Source: Methylobacterium ajmalii (lineage in GTDB: Bacteria > Pseudomonadota > Alphaproteobacteria > Rhizobiales > Beijerinckiaceae). Taken from it: 34,374 nt of DNA. Positions 31,054 to 34,374 of this stretch are shown in pieces; positions within the stretch are counted from its first letter, which is position 1, and every line of letters begins with the position of its first letter. The notes under the pieces were generated by a model. That model searched no databases, was not told where the DNA came from, and was given only the letters and a program-made list of their open reading frames with translations. The stretch covers positions 1-34,374 of the forward strand of contig NZ_JACWCT010000053.1 of NCBI RefSeq assembly GCF_016613415.1, given 5' to 3'. The translations under genes and the position numbers were made by a program.

Positions 31054-31944
31054 CTACTCGGCGGCGATGCGCCGGGGGCCGAGGTCGAGCGCGGCGTGGC
31101 CCAGCGTTTCCGCCACCGCGGTCAGGACCAGCGACAGCGCCTCGAAACCGGGACGGGGCAGGAGCTTGCGCTCGTCCATGTAGAGGGCGCGGTTGACCTC
31201 GATCTGCAGGGCGTGGCGGCCTTGCGCGGGCTCGCCGTAATGCTCGGTGACGAAGCCGCCCGCATAGGGCTTGTTGCGCACCACCCGCAGGCCGTGAGCG
31301 CGGAACGCGGCTTCCGCGCAGTCGATCAGGTCGGGCGCGCAGGCGGTGCCGAACCGGTCGCCCAGCACCACGTCGACCGCCTGGCCCTCGTCGCGCGACA
31401 GGCTCGTCGAGGGCATCGAGTGGCAGTCGATCAGCACCGCGTGGCCGAAGGTCCGGGCGGTGCGGGCCACCAGCTCCTTCAGGGTGCGGTGATAGGGCTT
31501 GTACAGCTCCTCGATGCGCGCCAGCGCCTCCTCGACGGGAAGCCGGCCGCGATAGATCTCCTGGCCGTCCGCCACCACCCGGGGCACCGTGCCGAGGCCG
31601 CCGGCCACCCGCATCGAGCGCACGTTGACGAAGGGCGGGAGCCGGCCCTCGAACATCCGCGGATCGAGTTCGTAGGGCTCGCGGTTGACGTCGAGATAGG
31701 CGCGCGGGAACGCGGCCCGCATCAGCGGTGCGCCGAGGCCCACGACGGGCGCGTAGAGCCGGTCGACGAAGGCGTCCTCGGAGCGGCGCAGGGCCACCGC
31801 GTCGAGCCGCGAGGCGGCCACGAAGGAGGCCGGGTACACCGCGCCCGAATGGCCCGTGTTGTAGACGAACGGCAGGGTCTGCCGCTCCGGCTCGTCCACC
31901 TGGAAGGGCGGGGCGAACAGGCTCGCGGGGGAAGCTCGGCTCAT
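31054..31944 (-). CDS. N-formylglutamate amidohydrolase
   Basis: A hydrolase of 296 residues (HutG-like FGase family) that would split N-formylglutamate to formate and glutamate. Characteristic parts are LPFVYNTGHSGAVYPASFVA (metal-binding H in place of the usual SPHSG), SEDAFVDRLYAPVVGLGAPL, RAYLDVNREPYELDPRMFEG, VLIDCHSMPS (metal-binding) and GRHALQIEVNRALYMDE. No other histidine-degradation genes are adjacent. In Hyphomicrobiales this gene is regularly the neighbour of cpdR, as here, where the two are divergent with 215 bp between starts; the biological reason for that linkage is unknown. Confidence 0.9.
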   Translation of the reverse strand: MSRASPASLFAPPFQVDEPERQTLPFVYNTGHSGAVYPASFVAASRLDAVALRRSEDAFVDRLYAPVVGLGAPLMRAAFPRAYLDVNREPYELDPRMFEGRLPPFVNVRSMRVAGGLGTVPRVVADGQEIYRGRLPVEEALARIEELYKPYHRTLKELVARTARTFGHAVLIDCHSMPSTSLSRDEGQAVDVVLGDRFGTACAPDLIDCAEAAFRAHGLRVVRNKPYAGGFVTEHYGEPAQGRHALQIEVNRALYMDERKLLPRPGFEALSLVLTAVAETLGHAALDLGPRRIAAE

Positions 31945-32159
31945 CCGGACGCGCCGGGGCGGGAGGCGGGACGCGATCGCAACATCATCATCCGGCTAAT
32001 CTGGCGCCCCGGCCCGGGCCTGTCCACTGCCGGGCGGCCCCGCCGGGGCACGATTCCGCCGGGGATGGACGTCCCGGACGGCGCGGCGTCAACACTCTGT
32101 TTACCACGACGCCGCTTTATGGAATGAACGCTCCGAATCGGTATCCGGGACTTTCGTTC

Positions 32160-32516
32160 ATGAAGATCCTCCTCGCGGAAGACGACAACGACATGCGTCG
32201 CTTCCTCGCCAAGGCGCTCCAGAACGCAGGCTACGACGTGGCCTCGTTCGACAACGGGCTCTCGGCCTACAACCGCCTGCGCGAGGAGCCGTTCGAGCTC
32301 CTGCTCACCGACATCGTGATGCCCGAGATGGACGGCATCGAGCTGGCGCGCCGCGCCACCGAGCTCGACCCCGACATCAAGGTGATGTTCATCACCGGCT
32401 TCGCCGCGGTGGCGCTCAACCCCGATTCGAAGGCCCCGAAGGACGCCAAGGTCCTGTCGAAGCCCTTCCACCTGCGCGAGCTGGTGACCGAGGTCGAGAA
32501 GCTGATGGCGGCCTGA
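32160..32516 (+). CDS. cpdR: Single-domain response regulator CpdR
   Basis: A receiver-only protein of 118 residues. The acidic pocket is ILLAEDDNDM, the phosphorylated aspartate is D51 in LLLTDIVMPEMDGIEL, the switch residue is in VMFITGFAAVALN, and the lysine is in VLSKPFHLRELV. GFAAVALNPDSKAPKDAKVL is typical for CpdR. Unphosphorylated CpdR primes ClpXP at the cell pole for cell-cycle proteolysis, and it is dephosphorylated when CckA switches to phosphatase. Length and start fit exactly. The position next to N-formylglutamate amidohydrolase matches conserved synteny. A strong hairpin follows the stop. Confidence 0.92.
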   Translation: MKILLAEDDNDMRRFLAKALQNAGYDVASFDNGLSAYNRLREEPFELLLTDIVMPEMDGIELARRATELDPDIKVMFITGFAAVALNPDSKAPKDAKVLSKPFHLRELVTEVEKLMAA

Positions 32517-32555
32517 CAGGGCCGTCCGGAGGCGGGCCGTTCACGCGCCGCTGGC

Positions 32556-32573
32556 GCGCGGGTCCACCCGCGC
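32556..32573 (+). terminator. Hairpin terminator after cpdR
   Basis: GCGCGGG (32556-32562) and CCCGCGC (32567-32573) form a perfect 7-bp stem with loop TCCA, 40 bp downstream of cpdR. A second small hairpin, CGCGCC-GCT-GGCGCG (32544-32558), overlaps its left arm, so the two are mutually exclusive. Only CTATAT follows, not a full T-tract. Confidence 0.5.
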
Positions 32574-32610
32574 CTATATCGGGTCATCCCCCAGCAGCGC
32601 GAGCCGTCGG

Positions 32611-32868
32611 ATGCAGCCGGTCACGATCTACACCACCAGCTGGTGCCCCTATTGCTCGGCGGCCAAGTCGCTGCTGCAGGAGAAGGGCGCGGCGTTCACC
32701 GAGGTCGACGTCGAGGCCAAGGCCGGCGCCCGCACCGAGATGGTCGGGAAGGCCGGCGGACGCACCAGCGTGCCGCAGATCTTCGTCGGCGAGACCCATG
32801 TCGGTGGCTGCGACGACCTCTACGCCCTCGATCGCGCCGGCCGCCTCGACGCGCTGCTGGCCGGCTGA
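32611..32868 (+). CDS. grxC: Glutaredoxin 3
   Basis: A dithiol glutaredoxin of 85 residues that reduces disulfides with glutathione. It has the thioredoxin fold with the active site TSWCPYCSAAKSLL, the cis-proline loop TSVPQIFVGETHVGG and a final helix starting CDDLYALDRAGRL. The first cysteine of CPYC is the nucleophile; an extra cysteine in GGCDD is common in GrxC. It is the first gene of the grxC - carbon-nitrogen hydrolase - DUF1178 order conserved in alphaproteobacteria; the comF-type gene often found before it is absent, replaced by cpdR. Confidence 0.95.
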   Translation: MQPVTIYTTSWCPYCSAAKSLLQEKGAAFTEVDVEAKAGARTEMVGKAGGRTSVPQIFVGETHVGGCDDLYALDRAGRLDALLAG

Positions 32869-32931
32869 CCCTCTGGCGGTGCGGGGGCGTTGCGGCGTAA
32901 GCTCCACGGACCGTTCCGGAGTCCGCCGCCC

Positions 32932-33771
32932 ATGACCGCTCCCCGCTTCGTCGCCGCCTGCGTGCAGATGCGCTCCGGCCGCGACCCCGCGCTGAACCGC
33001 GACGCCGCGGTGGCGGGAATCCGCGAGGCGGCCGAACGCGGCGCGCACTACGTCCAGACGCCCGAGATGACCTCGCTCCTCGAGCGCGACAGGGCGAGCC
33101 TTTTTCGGAAAATCCGCGTGCCGGAGGACGATCCGACGCTGGGCGCGCTGCGCGACGTCGCCCGCGAGCGCAGGGTGGCGGTCCATGTCGGCTCGCTCGC
33201 GGTGAAGAACGGCGACAAGGTCGCCAACCGCGCCTTCGTGATCGACCGCGAGGGCGCGATCACCGCGTCCTACGACAAGCTCCACCTCTACGACGTCGAT
33301 CTGCCGAACGGCGAGAGCTACCGCGAATCCGCCACCTATACGGGTGGCACGCGCGCCGTCGTCGCCGACCTGCCCTGGGGCCGGCTCGGCGTCGCGATCT
33401 GCTACGACGTGCGCTTCCCCGCCCTCTACCGGGCGCTGGCCGAGGCCGGGGCCGAGATCCTGTCGGCGCCGGCCGCCTTCACCCGCCAGACCGGCGAGGC
33501 GCATTGGCACGTGCTGCAGCGCGCCCGGGCGATCGAGACCGGCTCGTTCATGATCTCGGCCGCGCAGGGCGGTCGGCACGAGGACGGGCGCGAGACCTAC
33601 GGCCACTCCCTCATCGTCGATCCCTGGGGCCGGGTGCTGGCGGAGGCCGACGGCAACGAGCCGAGGGTGATCCTGGCCGAGATCGACATGGCCCTCGTCG
33701 CGGATGCCCGCGCCCGCATCCCGGCCCTGCGCCACGCCCGGCCGGTGGTCGTGGAAGCGACCGGCGCCTGA
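32932..33771 (+). CDS. Carbon-nitrogen hydrolase (Nit1-like amidase)
   Basis: A nitrilase-superfamily amidase of 279 residues. The catalytic triad is visible: Glu in YVQTPEMTSLL, Lys in SYDKLHLYDVDLPNGESYRE and Cys in GVAICYDVRFPALYR. HLYDVDLPNGE and AFTRQTGEAHWHVLQRARAI resemble deaminated-glutathione amidases (Nit1) and omega-amidases. A role in repairing deaminated glutathione would fit the adjacent glutaredoxin gene, but this is inferred from subfamily resemblance. The ATG at 32932 starts MTAPRFVAACVQM, the usual beginning for the family. Confidence 0.9.
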   Translation: MTAPRFVAACVQMRSGRDPALNRDAAVAGIREAAERGAHYVQTPEMTSLLERDRASLFRKIRVPEDDPTLGALRDVARERRVAVHVGSLAVKNGDKVANRAFVIDREGAITASYDKLHLYDVDLPNGESYRESATYTGGTRAVVADLPWGRLGVAICYDVRFPALYRALAEAGAEILSAPAAFTRQTGEAHWHVLQRARAIETGSFMISAAQGGRHEDGRETYGHSLIVDPWGRVLAEADGNEPRVILAEIDMALVADARARIPALRHARPVVVEATGA

Positions 33772-33773
33772 CG

Positions 33774-33813
33774 CCGGACCGTCGTTCCCGCCGCCTCGTC
33801 TGCGACGGACCGG
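33774..33813 (+). other. Imperfect hairpin after the amidase gene
   Basis: CCGGACCGTCG (33774-33784) and CGACGGACCGG (33803-33813) pair at 10 of 11 positions around an 18-base loop, immediately after the amidase stop. It may reduce read-through into the DUF1178 gene; there is no T-tract. Confidence 0.4.
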
Positions 33814-33924
33814 TCTTCGGTGTCGTCGCGGACGATGCATTCGGGCCGCATTTTCGCCCCACGGCGCGTCTCAAGCGTCGCATCGCCCTCGCAACCGCGC
33901 CTCCGCCCCCCGATATCCGGTCCC

Positions 33925-34374
33925 ATGATCCGCTACGCCCTGTCCTGCGATTCCGGCCACAGCTTCGAGAGCTGGTTCCCGTCGAGCGATTCCTACGACG
34001 CGCAGGCGCAGGCCGGCTTCGTCACCTGCCCGTTCTGCGACAGCGCGAAGGTCATGAAGCAGATCATGGCGCCGTCCCTCGGCCGCGCCGCGGCGCCGCC
34101 GGTCCCGGCCGGGGCTCAGGCGGAGGCCATCCCCGCCGTCCCGGCGCCCGCCGAGACGCCGGTCAGCCTGGTCTCCGAGCCCGAGCGCCAGCTGCGCGCG
34201 ATGATCCGCGCCCTGCACGAGCAGGTCGCCCGCTCCGCCGATCATGTCGGGGCGAACTTCGCGACGGAAGCCCGGCGGATGCATTACGGCGAGGCCGAGC
34301 AGCGGGCGATCTACGGCGAGGCGAGCCTCAGCGAGGCCCGCGCCCTCGTCGACGAGGGCATCGCCGTGCAGCCC
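33925..34374 (+). CDS. DUF1178 family protein (3' end outside the window)
   Basis: The first 150 codons are present, close to the usual full length. The N-terminus MIRYALSCDSGHSFESWFPS with VTCPFCDSAKVMKQIMAPSL after it is the DUF1178 pattern: a zinc-ribbon-like pair of cysteine sites (C-x-x-GH and CPFC). An Ala/Pro linker follows, then the conserved C-terminal helix region LRAMIRALHEQVARSADHVG, NFATEARRMHYGEAEQRAIY and GEASLSEARALVDEGIAVQP. The function of the family is unknown; metal binding is inferred from the cysteines. Its position after the amidase gene is conserved in alphaproteobacteria. Confidence 0.9.
   Translation, partial: MIRYALSCDSGHSFESWFPSSDSYDAQAQAGFVTCPFCDSAKVMKQIMAPSLGRAAAPPVPAGAQAEAIPAVPAPAETPVSLVSEPERQLRAMIRALHEQVARSADHVGANFATEARRMHYGEAEQRAIYGEASLSEARALVDEGIAVQP

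Overview
The window is high-GC DNA from an alphaproteobacterium, most likely order Hyphomicrobiales and probably Methylobacterium or a close relative. The evidence is cpdR beside an N-formylglutamate amidohydrolase, an hdaA-ppk-ppx group behind an AI-2E/PerM-type gene, a grxC - carbon-nitrogen hydrolase - DUF1178 run, phasin genes, and a CitE-like CoA-ester lyase of the sort found in ethylmalonyl-CoA pathway organisms. The genus is inferred from gene content and protein style, not from a database search.

Positions 1-4057 look like one end of an acquired island. An IS66-family element enters from the left edge. Its right terminus (CGCTTAC, ending at 275) has cut off the 5' end of a small gene. 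A degenerate HNH-like gene follows. On the minus strand, genes from 3954 down to 975 form an operon-like cassette: a protein with a HEPN-like R-x4-H motif, a protein with a weak PD-(D/E)xK-like pattern, a DUF5131/phage Gp37-Gp68 three-Cys-motif protein, and its partner TcmP. Three exact-period 12-bp repeats (3964-3999) lie between this cassette and the 3' end of tRNA-Ser(GGA) (4058-4147), which fits integration at the tRNA. This cassette is the best candidate here for an undescribed system.

Positions 4148-12477 are chromosomal. They hold a stand-alone receiver protein, two small genes, and a NitT/TauT-type ABC importer (ATPase, permease, substrate-binding protein on the minus strand). A plus-strand operon of OmpR-type regulator, sensor kinase and periplasmic binding protein follows, with its genes joined by ATGA overlaps. 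A 51-codon gene and a VanZ-like membrane protein come next.

Positions 12645-25178 carry core metabolism and replication control: purM-purN, a divergent CDP-alcohol phosphatidyltransferase, a methyltransferase/flippase-like pair, an alpha/beta hydrolase, a GNAT enzyme, and the perM-like - hdaA - ppk - ppx block. The hdaA product is expected to restrain DnaA, and Ppk and Ppx make and degrade polyphosphate.

Positions 25359-34374 contain a granule-associated group (a small conserved protein, a phasin-like protein with a long acidic tail-like N-terminus, and a classical phasin behind a TGC-rich inverted repeat). After these come a TadG-like von Willebrand protein, a membrane-anchored coiled-coil protein, a CoA-ester lyase, N-formylglutamate amidohydrolase, cpdR, grxC, a nitrilase-family amidase, and a DUF1178 gene running off the right edge.
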